This document shows positions 24,060 through 32,210 of a stretch of DNA of 64,000 bases, one piece after another. This DNA comes from an uncultured Clostridium sp. (GTDB taxonomy: Bacteria; Bacillota; Clostridia; Lachnospirales; Lachnospiraceae), in the NCBI GenBank assembly GCA_900539185.1, contig UQBG01000003.1:96943-160942 (forward strand), given 5' to 3'. The position numbers and the translations under genes were made by a program. A model generated the notes under the pieces. That model had not been told where the DNA came from. It ran no database searches and worked only from the letters and a program-made list of their open reading frames with translations. How positions within the stretch are numbered: the first letter of the stretch is position 1; each line of letters opens with the position of its first letter.

Positions 24060-26492
24060 TCAAAATTTATCACATTTTTCGAACCCTCTTTGTTTTCCGT
24101 ATGGTCCAAATCGCCTGACGCCTTTTGTCCTTTCCCACTCTGGCATCCGCTCCAGAACACCATTTATCTCAACAGTGTCCTGTCGCTTCATGTATCGCGG
24201 ATCTCCTCCGAAGCACTCCGCCCATATCTCTACAGCGCACACCCGGTCACGGTCCATCATTTCTACGTCGCCACACGCCATACCGTTTAAATACTGCCTC
24301 CGGCTCATCTGGCTCATACTCCACCAGTTCACCGGCACCTGCTTATCCAGATAATCCCTTATGATGCCTTCCTTACCGGATTCTTCTATGTGCTTCTCCT
24401 GCTGCTCCTTCGCAAGCTGTTCGATCTCCGGAGACAGATACAATGGCTCTCCCAGCTTATACAGCATATACGCCTCCGCCCATATCTGGTCTACCTCTTC
24501 CGGCAGATCTTCCCACACACTTTTCACAGCCGGATGCACACCGACATCTACCGGCCAGAATCGCCGGTTACCTGTTGCATCCTTTAAGAACTCCGCATTG
24601 TTCGATGTTCCGATAAAGACACAACGTCTCGGATATTTCTCCGTCCGTCTGCCATACGCCGCACGATAGATATCTTCTCTTTTCGACAGGAACTGCTTGA
24701 CCGCATTCGTTTCCTGTCTGGTCATTGCTGTCAGCTCCCCAACCTCGTTGATCCATGTCCCCTGTATCATTTCTGCTGCGTCTTTGCCCTCGAAGGTCGT
24801 TAACGAATCACTGAACCATTCCCGCCCGAGCATGCACAGGAAGGTACTTTTTCCGATTCCCTGCGGTCCAGCAAAAATCGGCATGTAGTCAAATTTCACC
24901 CCTCCCTTGATACCTCTTGCCACTGCAGCACACAGCACCTTCCGCATCACCGCGTGCGTATACGGGTTACTGTCTGCCCCCAGATAATCCGGAAGCAGGG
25001 TATTGATCCGCTTCACGCCGTCCCACGTAAGGCCTTGCAGATACCGCTTTACATCATTGATCTTATTCTCGTTACTAACGATCAAAAGTGCGTTATCTAA
25101 CTTCTCCCGTCCAGTAATGCGGTAATACGTTTCAATATACCGATATAAGCCCGCATCGTCGGTATCTGTCCATCTACGCTTATCCGGACGGCTGTCCCAG
25201 GGTGTCGCGCCAAGCACCATCCCGCAGCTGGCGAACTCATCAGTCGCGATCTTTCCCTTTAGCAGCGGATCATTCTGTAAGATAGTAACAACGTTATTGA
25301 TTGTTTTCTCATAATCATTATTGGCCGTAACCGTAAGCTTTGAAAGCCATTCAAAATTGTCCGGGGCATCATCCCGAGTCGTACCATCAGTATCACCCGT
25401 GTTGTTACCCGTTGTATCAAATACTCGCTGAGCCTCCTGCAACTTCTCCTGTCGCATAAGTCCGGCTACCTTCTCATCCCCAAGAGCCAACCGGCTCATC
25501 TGTATGAAAGATGGCAGCTTTGCCGCCGGTGTACCGTCTTTCACTTCACTGTCCTTATCTCCGTACATGTGCAGCCTGATCAGATCAAAAGCGTTTACAA
25601 GCTGGCCAGAGCACGGATCCGTGGCGTGATAGCTGTAAAGGAATTTATCATCGTCGTATAAAACAGCACCACCCTGTGTAGATCCACCGGTGTATGTATA
25701 TCGGTTCGGATCATCTGTTGGCTCGTACATACCGGGTATATACTTCTCCATGGCATCCAGCACCGTATAGGTACGACAGAATGCACCAACGATACCTTTC
25801 TTTGACGTAGGGTCTTCCTGCTTGGACACCCGCCGTCTCTCGATTGTTTCCGCGCCGGTAACCTGCGGCCACTGAGATACATCCTTCCAGTCTCCGTACA
25901 TATTAAGGATCCCATCCGCCGAACAGAAACCGGCATCGAACACTTCATAAATGTACTCCCCGTCTGCAGAGCATGAGGGCCAGTACATCATCCGGGAAGC
26001 CTGGAACGTCGTCGGATCACAGAAGTCCATTCCGATCAAATACGCCAGTTTCCGCGCAATCGGTTCATATTCATCTGCAGTCACCGTCCGGTCGGTCGGA
26101 ATGATCACCCGGAGTCTTGGGGCATACCCCGTATGCTTTCGTGTAGAGTAAATGACTGCAGCACACCCTAATGACCCAACGCGGCGGATCACATCATTGG
26201 CTTCTCCGGCCGGGATCGTATCCATGTCAAGGGTTACCAGATCCCTTCCCTCTACCTGATTTGCGCTACGTCTTAATGTCCGAAAGGTACCACCGACAAA
26301 TCCGCCGACATCCTTTAGATCTGCCTGCTGTGCTTTCGAATAGTTCAAATACTGTTCGATTGTCTCTTCTCCCCTGACCGGGGTCTTCAATCTATCTATA
26401 AAGTCAGACCACTGCATTTCCGTCTTCTGCCATACAAGAGCCTTCCGGCTCTGTCCGACAGCGATATGCAGCATCCTGTTATTATTCACCAT
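24060..26492 (-). CDS. VapE-type primase/helicase (replication initiator)
   Basis: An 810-residue protein. Residues 80-330 contain a primase-like part (LVTLDMDTIPAGEAN, then RVIIPTDRTVTADEY, with DMD and related acidic residues). Residues 450-700 form the virulence-associated E-type ATPase: IFAGPQGIGKSTFLCMLG (Walker A), LTTFEGKDAAEMIQGTWINE (Walker B region), and the R-finger segment FIGTSNNAEFLKDATGNRR. It would load or act as replicative helicase on the adjacent iteron origin. The start ATG at 26492 follows GGGTG; a GTG three codons upstream is also possible. It is 12 bases from the polymerase stop. Confidence 0.92.
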   Translation of the reverse strand: MVNNNRMLHIAVGQSRKALVWQKTEMQWSDFIDRLKTPVRGEETIEQYLNYSKAQQADLKDVGGFVGGTFRTLRRSANQVEGRDLVTLDMDTIPAGEANDVIRRVGSLGCAAVIYSTRKHTGYAPRLRVIIPTDRTVTADEYEPIARKLAYLIGMDFCDPTTFQASRMMYWPSCSADGEYIYEVFDAGFCSADGILNMYGDWKDVSQWPQVTGAETIERRRVSKQEDPTSKKGIVGAFCRTYTVLDAMEKYIPGMYEPTDDPNRYTYTGGSTQGGAVLYDDDKFLYSYHATDPCSGQLVNAFDLIRLHMYGDKDSEVKDGTPAAKLPSFIQMSRLALGDEKVAGLMRQEKLQEAQRVFDTTGNNTGDTDGTTRDDAPDNFEWLSKLTVTANNDYEKTINNVVTILQNDPLLKGKIATDEFASCGMVLGATPWDSRPDKRRWTDTDDAGLYRYIETYYRITGREKLDNALLIVSNENKINDVKRYLQGLTWDGVKRINTLLPDYLGADSNPYTHAVMRKVLCAAVARGIKGGVKFDYMPIFAGPQGIGKSTFLCMLGREWFSDSLTTFEGKDAAEMIQGTWINEVGELTAMTRQETNAVKQFLSKREDIYRAAYGRRTEKYPRRCVFIGTSNNAEFLKDATGNRRFWPVDVGVHPAVKSVWEDLPEEVDQIWAEAYMLYKLGEPLYLSPEIEQLAKEQQEKHIEESGKEGIIRDYLDKQVPVNWWSMSQMSRRQYLNGMACGDVEMMDRDRVCAVEIWAECFGGDPRYMKRQDTVEINGVLERMPEWERTKGVRRFGPYGKQRGFEKCDKF

Positions 26493-26504
26493 ACGCTTCA
26501 CCCG

Positions 26505-28478
26505 TTAATCTTTCTTATAGTAATTGCCTTCAAATCCCGCACCCTTTAATATCAGCCCCGGAGCCCACGGTATAGGCTCGGCCATCAGAGCACACAGATC
26601 TTCCACTGTCAGCTCCTGCGGTGCATCAACGATTACCTCGTCATGGACGTGGAACACAAAGTCCAGTCCTCTGTCTGCCAGTCTCCGCAATACCTCAGCC
26701 AGGCAGTCTCTTGCGATAGCCTGCACGATATTCTCCGTCAGCTTTCCGCCATAGGTGGATGTCACTTCCCATTTCCGGCTCTGTTGTCCGACGGTGTAAT
26801 AATGAATTGCCAGCTTGTCAAACCTGTTTACGTCCAGATGGGCCCTCGGATAGAACAGCTTCCGCCCTGTTGGCAGAAGTACCGTCAAAAAGCTCTGACC
26901 GTACACCAGATCGCTCTCCATGCTGAATATCAGGCCATGAGTGGCTGTCTGCTGGCATGACTGCACTGCTCCGACTGCCGCCTTTTCGATCGAATACCAG
27001 AGATCAACGATCCTTGGATTCGACTGCCGCCATCTGGATACAATATCCGGCAGCTCTTCTTCCGTTAGTCCCATCTTTAATGCGTTCATTGCGATCAAGC
27101 TTCCGGTACCGCCCTGATATCCCAGAGCCAGTGTAGCCACCTTCCCCTTCTGCCGCAGTGCATATTCCGGATTGCCCTTCTTGATCAGGTCTATCGGAAC
27201 CCCAAACATCTGAGATGCCGTAGCCTCATAGATCTTTCCGGTTGTGGAAAATACTTCATTGACCCAGGTCTCCCCAGCCAACCAGGCGATTACCCGTGCC
27301 TCAATCGCAGAAAAGTCCGCGACTACAAATTTCCGCCCCTCGGAAGGGATGAATGCTGTTCGGATGAGCTGTGACAGTGTATCCGGCACGTCCCCATAAA
27401 CGGCTTTTAAGCCGGTGTAATTCTTAGCAATCGTCAGCCGTCTTGCCTCGTCAATCGTTTCCAGATAATTCCTTGGAAGGTTCTGCAGCTGTACCAGTCT
27501 GCCGGCCCATCTGCCGGTACGGTTGGCGCCATAGAACTGTGAGATTCCTCTTATCCGGTCACCCTCGCCCATTGCAGCCTCCATGGTGTCATATTTCTTC
27601 AGGGATGTCTTTCCCAGCTGCTGGCGGATCTCCAGTACCCGGCGCACATCGGCCGGAATATCCATATTTAAGAGATCTACTACTGTCTCCTTGCGCACAT
27701 CCGGTACCTCTACCTCCAGCCTGTCATTCAGCCATTTGAGAAGCTGTGCCGTGCTGTTCGGGTTATTAAGTCCTGTGATTCTCTGTGCCTCTTCCGTAAG
27801 TCTTGCTTCACTCTCCGCCGCTATGTACAGTGCTCCGTCTATCAGCCGGCGGTCTACCCTTACCCCGAAGGCATTCATCTTAACATCCAGCCGCCACAGA
27901 TCCCATTCCGAATCCGGTACCGGGAACTGCCGCACTCGTTTCCAGATCTCATGCTCTGTCACGACATCCTGCTTGCAGTATTCCTTGAATAAATTCCATT
28001 TGTCGATGTCATGCACCGGATCATTGTATTTTCGTTTACCGTTTGACTTGGTTGCCTTTTGCGGGCAGCAGAAGTACCGGATCAGTGCCTTGCCAACCGT
28101 CAGCTTCTGTTTGTCTCGCGGGAGTCCAATTGCCTTACCGGTTGCCTCCAGGCCGGAGGTATAGCCACAATACAGCCCATGGATCTTAGTACACTGCCAT
28201 TGCCCGATTGGTGCCCGATAGCCCGCCCGATTCAGGCAGTACCATTCAAAAGCGGCATTATACGCATGTTTAATGACATTTGGATCCTGCAGGGCGCACA
28301 CAATCCCCTCCGGGATTCTTTCACCCTGTTTAAGATCTACAATCTTTACCTCTTCATCGTCTGCCTTATAAGCGAACAGTAGTATTTCAAAATCTTTGGA
28401 CTGTGCATACCGGTATGCACCAGCCTCTCCGATATCGATATCTGATCTTGTTTCAATATCAATGCTTAAATGCTTCAC
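26505..28478 (-). CDS. Phage DNA polymerase, family A
   Basis: A 657-residue polymerase. The N-terminal 3'-5' exonuclease motif is SIDIETRSDIDI. Polymerase motifs are A (VADFSAIEARVIAWLAGE), B (ALRQKGKVATLALGYQGG) and C (FVFHVHDEVIVD). The start is GTG at 28478, 9 bases after GGAGGAGG, which overlaps the end of the preceding small cysteine-rich reading frame. It is the replicative enzyme of the phage, and its place between DUF2815 and the VapE-type protein is characteristic for Lachnospiraceae and Clostridium phages. Confidence 0.95.
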   Translation of the reverse strand: MKHLSIDIETRSDIDIGEAGAYRYAQSKDFEILLFAYKADDEEVKIVDLKQGERIPEGIVCALQDPNVIKHAYNAAFEWYCLNRAGYRAPIGQWQCTKIHGLYCGYTSGLEATGKAIGLPRDKQKLTVGKALIRYFCCPQKATKSNGKRKYNDPVHDIDKWNLFKEYCKQDVVTEHEIWKRVRQFPVPDSEWDLWRLDVKMNAFGVRVDRRLIDGALYIAAESEARLTEEAQRITGLNNPNSTAQLLKWLNDRLEVEVPDVRKETVVDLLNMDIPADVRRVLEIRQQLGKTSLKKYDTMEAAMGEGDRIRGISQFYGANRTGRWAGRLVQLQNLPRNYLETIDEARRLTIAKNYTGLKAVYGDVPDTLSQLIRTAFIPSEGRKFVVADFSAIEARVIAWLAGETWVNEVFSTTGKIYEATASQMFGVPIDLIKKGNPEYALRQKGKVATLALGYQGGTGSLIAMNALKMGLTEEELPDIVSRWRQSNPRIVDLWYSIEKAAVGAVQSCQQTATHGLIFSMESDLVYGQSFLTVLLPTGRKLFYPRAHLDVNRFDKLAIHYYTVGQQSRKWEVTSTYGGKLTENIVQAIARDCLAEVLRRLADRGLDFVFHVHDEVIVDAPQELTVEDLCALMAEPIPWAPGLILKGAGFEGNYYKKD

Positions 28479-28481
28479 GGT

Positions 28482-28652
28482 CTACCACCTCCTCCTTTTT
28501 CTTTCACTTACCCGGCAGAGCCTTCCGGGTTCACATTTTCTTAATTGCCTTGTCTGTCCGAAGTAGTCACAAAACCAAAGGCCTCCTAATTTGTTCCAGA
28601 ACCGGCACCCCGGACAGTCCTTGCCGTCCGGTTCATGCTCAATTCTTTCATA
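28482..28652 (-). pseudogene. Cysteine-rich small protein frame without a normal start
   Basis: This frame encodes about 56 residues with DCPGCRFWNKLGGLWFCDYF, then CEPGRLC, a conserved zinc-binding-type pattern seen in small phage proteins. No ATG, GTG or TTG is in frame before the conserved part; the nearest ATG (28649-28651) is in the +1 frame. Either a frameshift inactivated it, translation is frameshifted or starts at a rare codon, or the start lies in the upstream overlapping gene. The conserved cysteines argue for recent function. Confidence 0.45.
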
Positions 28653-28662
28653 TCGATTCGAT

Positions 28663-29253
28663 TTATTTGTGACTACTGGTTCTCCAGGGTGTGTTGTCCT
28701 TCTTTGGCTTTCTCAGACCATGTTCAGAAATAAAACTGTATAACTTACTCTGTCCCACTCCGAAGTACTCTGCGGCCTGTCTGATCGACATATCTCCTTC
28801 TGTGTAGACCTCCCGTACCGCCTTAATCGTCAGATCCGGGGTTATCTTTTCCTCCGGAGCTTCGGGCACAGGTTCTTCCTGATCTTCGTCTGCTGACGGT
28901 TCTGCAGTCTCAGTTACCACTTCTTTTGTCTGGTCCTGACGACTGATCATTTCCTGAACCGCCGCTTCAAAATCCGGATTGACCACTGCGGCCTTCCCCG
29001 ACACCCTGCGCAGGAATCGTTCCGCTTCGGCTTTGTTTCCATCTATCGTATTCTGGATATACTTTTTCACATCATGAATCTGTTCTTCCGTCATGACTCC
29101 GTCAAGCTTTAGGTATCGGTCTCCACCCGCTTTTACCAGAACAACTTCCTGCGAAGCTACTTCCTCGGATAAGGTCTCACAGGTTTCTACCTTGGTCATT
29201 GCCTTGTATATGTCATCTACTAATTCCTTTGCTTTCTCTAAAATCTCACTCAT
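28663..29253 (-). CDS. Phage protein with C-terminal helix-turn-helix
   Basis: A 196-residue protein starting MSEILEKAKELVDDIYKAMT with a helical N-terminus, an acidic Glu/Pro-rich linker (SADEDQEEPVPEAPEEK) and a C-terminal helix-turn-helix (MSIRQAAEYFGVGQSKLYSF). The start at 29253 follows GGAGGAG at 9 bases. It could act in replication or transcription control; the HTH pattern resembles a Psq/homeodomain-like repeat. It overlaps the next upstream gene by 8 bases. Confidence 0.7.
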   Translation of the reverse strand: MSEILEKAKELVDDIYKAMTKVETCETLSEEVASQEVVLVKAGGDRYLKLDGVMTEEQIHDVKKYIQNTIDGNKAEAERFLRRVSGKAAVVNPDFEAAVQEMISRQDQTKEVVTETAEPSADEDQEEPVPEAPEEKITPDLTIKAVREVYTEGDMSIRQAAEYFGVGQSKLYSFISEHGLRKPKKDNTPWRTSSHK

Positions 29254-29647
29254 CCTTAATCTCCTCCTTATTAAACTTTTCAATTACTTTATTCAGTGCA
29301 TATTCATCATCAAGCTTCCTCTTCACGGATTCATACAATTCGGCATCCATCCGGAACCGATCGCATTTATTATTAAATTTTCTTAAAAAATCAACTACTA
29401 CGGATGGTGGAAATTGCATATCATAGGCGATTGTATCTGCCATTGCAGTCGCTACAATCATCAGCTCATCCTTGCAATATTCCCTCGCAACTTTATGTAC
29501 GAGATATACCGGCACATTCGGCGGTAAGTCCTTAATGCCTCTCTGCTTCAGTTCCTGCTCCAGCAGCTGCACTCCTCCGGCCTTAACCAGATCTAATGCC
29601 CTCGCCAGCCCGTCATTGTAAAACCGTTGATCTCTGTTCTGCCCCAT
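29246..29647 (-). CDS. Hypothetical phage protein
   Basis: A 133-residue mostly helical protein (MGQNRDQRFYNDGLARALDL, then VYLVHKVAREYCKDELMIVA and FLRKFNNKCDRFRMDAELYE). Not recognised. It lies in the replication operon between the DUF4406-like gene and the HTH gene, with overlapping or nearly abutting ends, so it is likely translated as part of the same messenger. Confidence 0.6.
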   Translation of the reverse strand: MGQNRDQRFYNDGLARALDLVKAGGVQLLEQELKQRGIKDLPPNVPVYLVHKVAREYCKDELMIVATAMADTIAYDMQFPPSVVVDFLRKFNNKCDRFRMDAELYESVKRKLDDEYALNKVIEKFNKEEIKDE

Positions 29648-29648
29648 G

Positions 29649-29966
29649 TCAATCCTCCGCTCCTGCCAATTTAATTAGAGTTAAATCATTCGCGTATGCG
29701 TAACCATACTCGATACATGCCCCGGAACTCTCTTTCCATCCGGGCAGCATACAGATTGTATCCGCCATGTCGAGTAACTTATAACAGATCCTCATGTACT
29801 CTTTCCATGTGGTGCTTTCCGGAAGTGATGCACAGATTCTGGCCGGATTGATTACCTCAACATCACTGCCTCTAAACATATCAATTAATTCACACTCGGC
29901 ATGTGCAAACTCGGCCAGATAATCCTCATGCCCTGTGATTGGTCCGCTTAAATATATTCTTGTCAT
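29649..29966 (-). CDS. DUF4406-type nucleoside deoxyribosyltransferase-like protein
   Basis: A 105-residue protein with the family start IYLSGPITGHEDY and a C-terminal part SSGACIEYGYAYANDLTLI. The fold resembles nucleoside 2-deoxyribosyltransferases, and the Asp of DTICMLPGW and the Glu of IEYGYA are consistent with that. Phage versions may modify nucleotide pools or counter host defence, but activity is not shown. The stop overlaps the next gene by 4 bases. Confidence 0.8.
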   Translation of the reverse strand: MTRIYLSGPITGHEDYLAEFAHAECELIDMFRGSDVEVINPARICASLPESTTWKEYMRICYKLLDMADTICMLPGWKESSGACIEYGYAYANDLTLIKLAGAED

Positions 29967-31150
29967 TTTACTTCTCCCTTCTGATATTTCTTCAAAAATT
30001 CAATCAGATTTGACCTGTTTGTAAGTGATTCAGAAAATGTCTTCTCCTGACTCTTTTTGAATTCAGCACCTTTCACGCCATAATTTGAACTGATTCCTAA
30101 CAAATAGTATCTCTCTCCTTCATATTCTGTTTCAGAGCTGTATTTGCATTTACCCGGATTCCATACATGCTGTTTCTGATCCCTCACAGCTATTGCGATA
30201 TCCTCCGTTATGTTAAAGCGAAAGATTCTTTCCCCTGTCTCTGGAGTCTCGATCCACAAAGGCCACGATTGATAGTCGTCTATAAATGCACCACGCTGAT
30301 CATTGTTTTTCATGGTCGGGAGATCCTGGGGTTCTACAAGCTCATTTGTCTCTGGCTCTGTAGCCTCTTCATTCGATTTGCTCATAGCATTCAACAGTTT
30401 TTTGTATGCTGCCACATTCGCCGCTGTGTGCTTTCTGATTTCATCCCGGACATCTTCATCGCGGCACAATTTTAGATTTCTCTCCTCCCGATCCAGATAC
30501 CTTTTCACATCAAACACTGTGAAATATTCCGGATCCTCTGATGCATCGCCCTCCTGCTGCGATATCGCAACAATCTCCGGATTGTCTGATATATCGTTCT
30601 CGTCTTCATCCGGATCTGGAAGCATACAGGCATATTCTCCGCATTCCGGATTACATTCCAGAACACCAGCTTCTTTGTTATGAAGCAGATCACAGTCACA
30701 GCATTCATCCTGAATCTCCTCCTGTTGCGATGTCGCAACAACCATTACACTTTCCTGCGGCTGTTCTTTTCTCTTTGGTTTCATATTCCGGATTTCCCGT
30801 ATCGTCGCATTCGAATCAATCGAGCTGATCTGTTCATCCGTCAAGGGAAGCATCTCACTCATCTGACTTACACTGAATTCTTTATACTCTTCAGCAAGCC
30901 GATCAGAATAACCACCAACACTAAACCGTTCATTTATAGCCATAAATCGACTGGCCGATGATTTGCTCAAGCCAAATTGATCCTTAGCGAAGTCCCATAT
31001 ATTTTCATGACCGGTTTCCCGATACAGCTTGTCATCATCAATCTTTCTCAGGTGATATCCGATCATGACAAAATTCATCTTCGAATCATTCAGTAATGCT
31101 TTTACAGCTGATACGCTCTCCTGCATGATTGAATATTTCAGTGTGCCCAT
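29963..31150 (-). CDS. Phage DNA-binding protein with Cys-rich centre
   Basis: A 395-residue protein. The N-terminus (VKALLNDSKMNFVMIGYHLR, LSKSSASRFMAINERFS) resembles the phage protein that carries a conserved HTH for replication or plasmid partition. The centre has a cysteine cluster (DECCDCDLL, then CNPECGEYACMLPD) that could bind zinc. Two internal stretches coding VATSQQEE and VAISQQEGD contain near copies of the palindrome TTGCGA-N2-TCGCAA. The start ATG at 31150 follows GGAGGATGGA. A terminator lies 36 bases upstream. Confidence 0.7.
   Translation of the reverse strand: MGTLKYSIMQESVSAVKALLNDSKMNFVMIGYHLRKIDDDKLYRETGHENIWDFAKDQFGLSKSSASRFMAINERFSVGGYSDRLAEEYKEFSVSQMSEMLPLTDEQISSIDSNATIREIRNMKPKRKEQPQESVMVVATSQQEEIQDECCDCDLLHNKEAGVLECNPECGEYACMLPDPDEDENDISDNPEIVAISQQEGDASEDPEYFTVFDVKRYLDREERNLKLCRDEDVRDEIRKHTAANVAAYKKLLNAMSKSNEEATEPETNELVEPQDLPTMKNNDQRGAFIDDYQSWPLWIETPETGERIFRFNITEDIAIAVRDQKQHVWNPGKCKYSSETEYEGERYYLLGISSNYGVKGAEFKKSQEKTFSESLTNRSNLIEFLKKYQKGEVK
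30558..30739. repeat. Two near-palindromes TTGCGA-N2-TCGCAA inside a gene
   Basis: At 30558-30569 TGCGATATCGCA is perfectly palindromic, and at 30724-30739 GTTGCGATGTCGCAAC differs from a perfect palindrome only at the centre. Both belong to the motif at 15191-15206. Here they encode a repeated VA[TI]SQQE string, so selection on DNA rather than protein is possible. Confidence 0.5.
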
Positions 31151-31185
31151 TCCATCCTCCTATCTATAGGTCCAAACTTTAGATT

Positions 31186-31212
31186 AAAAAGCAGAGGGTT
31201 CTCACCCTCTGC
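31186..31212 (-). terminator. Intrinsic terminator inside the early operon
   Basis: On the minus strand GCAGAGGGT (31204-31212) pairs with ACCCTCTGC (31191-31199) over a TCTC-type loop, followed by TTTTT. It follows the DUF2815 gene and precedes the next gene by 36 bases, so expression beyond it needs read-through, antitermination or a second promoter. Confidence 0.8.
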
Positions 31213-31224
31213 CGGGTTTCCGTA

Positions 31225-31833
31225 TTACATTGGCAGACCTGTGATCGGATTGATCCGCTGTGTAGGTGCAGTCTGCTGTTGTGGTGCAGGTGCGGCACCG
31301 AATGCCTGAGCAGCACTCGGAGCACCCCCGGACAACGGCTCACCATCTCTGATCTTGCGGACAGGGCCCAGACCGCACCCAATGCCCTTTTTACCTCCAA
31401 ATACATACGGGAAGAAGGATACATTCACCTGCGCGTACATACCAGAATATACTTCACTATGATTGATGATAGGATTCAGATTTACGTCAACAACCTCCGG
31501 TGGATAGTCCGCCTTACTGGATGCAGTGAACACCCAATGACCTTTGCATTCGGGACCAAATGGCATTCCATCGGAAGGTTTCACCCCGTCCCCGTCATAG
31601 ATCGGTGTAGGGATCACCGGCGGCTGTACACCACCCCATTTCTCAGATACACCTTTTCTCTTTGCCGCTTCGATAGCAGCATCAATCCGGGCTTTCGTAT
31701 CGACATCGCTCTTCGGTATAAGGATCGTCGTTGAAAACTTCTCCTCCTGTCCCGGCTGAAATGCATAAGGCTTAAATAAGTGTACAAAGCTCAGTCTTGC
31801 CTCTCCTGTGGTTACATTCATTACGTTATCCAT
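31225..31833 (-). CDS. DUF2815 ssDNA-binding protein
   Basis: A 202-residue protein of the DUF2815 type (MDNVMNVTTGEARLSFVHLF, then GGVQPPVIPTPIYDGDG, then VYSGMYAQVNVSFFPY). The family has an OB-fold and is thought to bind single-stranded DNA in phage recombination or replication. The C-terminus is a Gln/Ala/Pro-rich tail (APSAAQAFGAAPAPQQQ) ending RINPITGLPM, comparable to SSB tails. It lies between the HTH gene and a terminator and is part of the DUF2800-DUF2815-polymerase set. Confidence 0.9.
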   Translation of the reverse strand: MDNVMNVTTGEARLSFVHLFKPYAFQPGQEEKFSTTILIPKSDVDTKARIDAAIEAAKRKGVSEKWGGVQPPVIPTPIYDGDGVKPSDGMPFGPECKGHWVFTASSKADYPPEVVDVNLNPIINHSEVYSGMYAQVNVSFFPYVFGGKKGIGCGLGPVRKIRDGEPLSGGAPSAAQAFGAAPAPQQQTAPTQRINPITGLPM

Positions 31834-31863
31834 GATTCAAACTCTCCTTTTCTATAATCTTTT

Positions 31864-32208
31864 CTATAATCTTTCCAAAATTCTAAGTATCAGCTTGCCA
31901 ATCTCCGCCCGCTCACTAAACAGCTCTGCAGCAAAGAAGTCTTCTACATATACGTCACACATTTCTTTCATGATTTTCTTCTTATAGTCCATTCGTTGTG
32001 TCTTCGGCTCGATCAGAACCTTAATGCTCCGTATCTTCTCACCCGTCTGGCTCTCCACAGTTTCCATGCTGATATCCCCACGATTAACCATGCGTGCGAT
32101 CATATCCCGGACAAACTTCACTTCGCATCCGATCACTTCAGCGATCTGATCATTCGTTGCGTTCGGATTGGTTCTCAGTATGCTCCTGATTTCTTCACAT
32201 TTCGTCAT
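31864..32208 (-). CDS. Winged-helix DNA-binding protein
   Basis: A 114-residue protein whose N-terminal 60 residues form a helix-turn-helix with wing (EIRSILRTNPNATNDQIAEV, then KFVRDMIARMVNRGDI). The C-terminal half is helical. It lies between DUF2800 and DUF2815 and starts 2 bases before the DUF2800 stop, so it is co-transcribed. It may regulate or assist the replication genes. Confidence 0.65.
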   Translation of the reverse strand: MTKCEEIRSILRTNPNATNDQIAEVIGCEVKFVRDMIARMVNRGDISMETVESQTGEKIRSIKVLIEPKTQRMDYKKKIMKEMCDVYVEDFFAAELFSERAEIGKLILRILERL

Positions 32209-32210
32209 CG

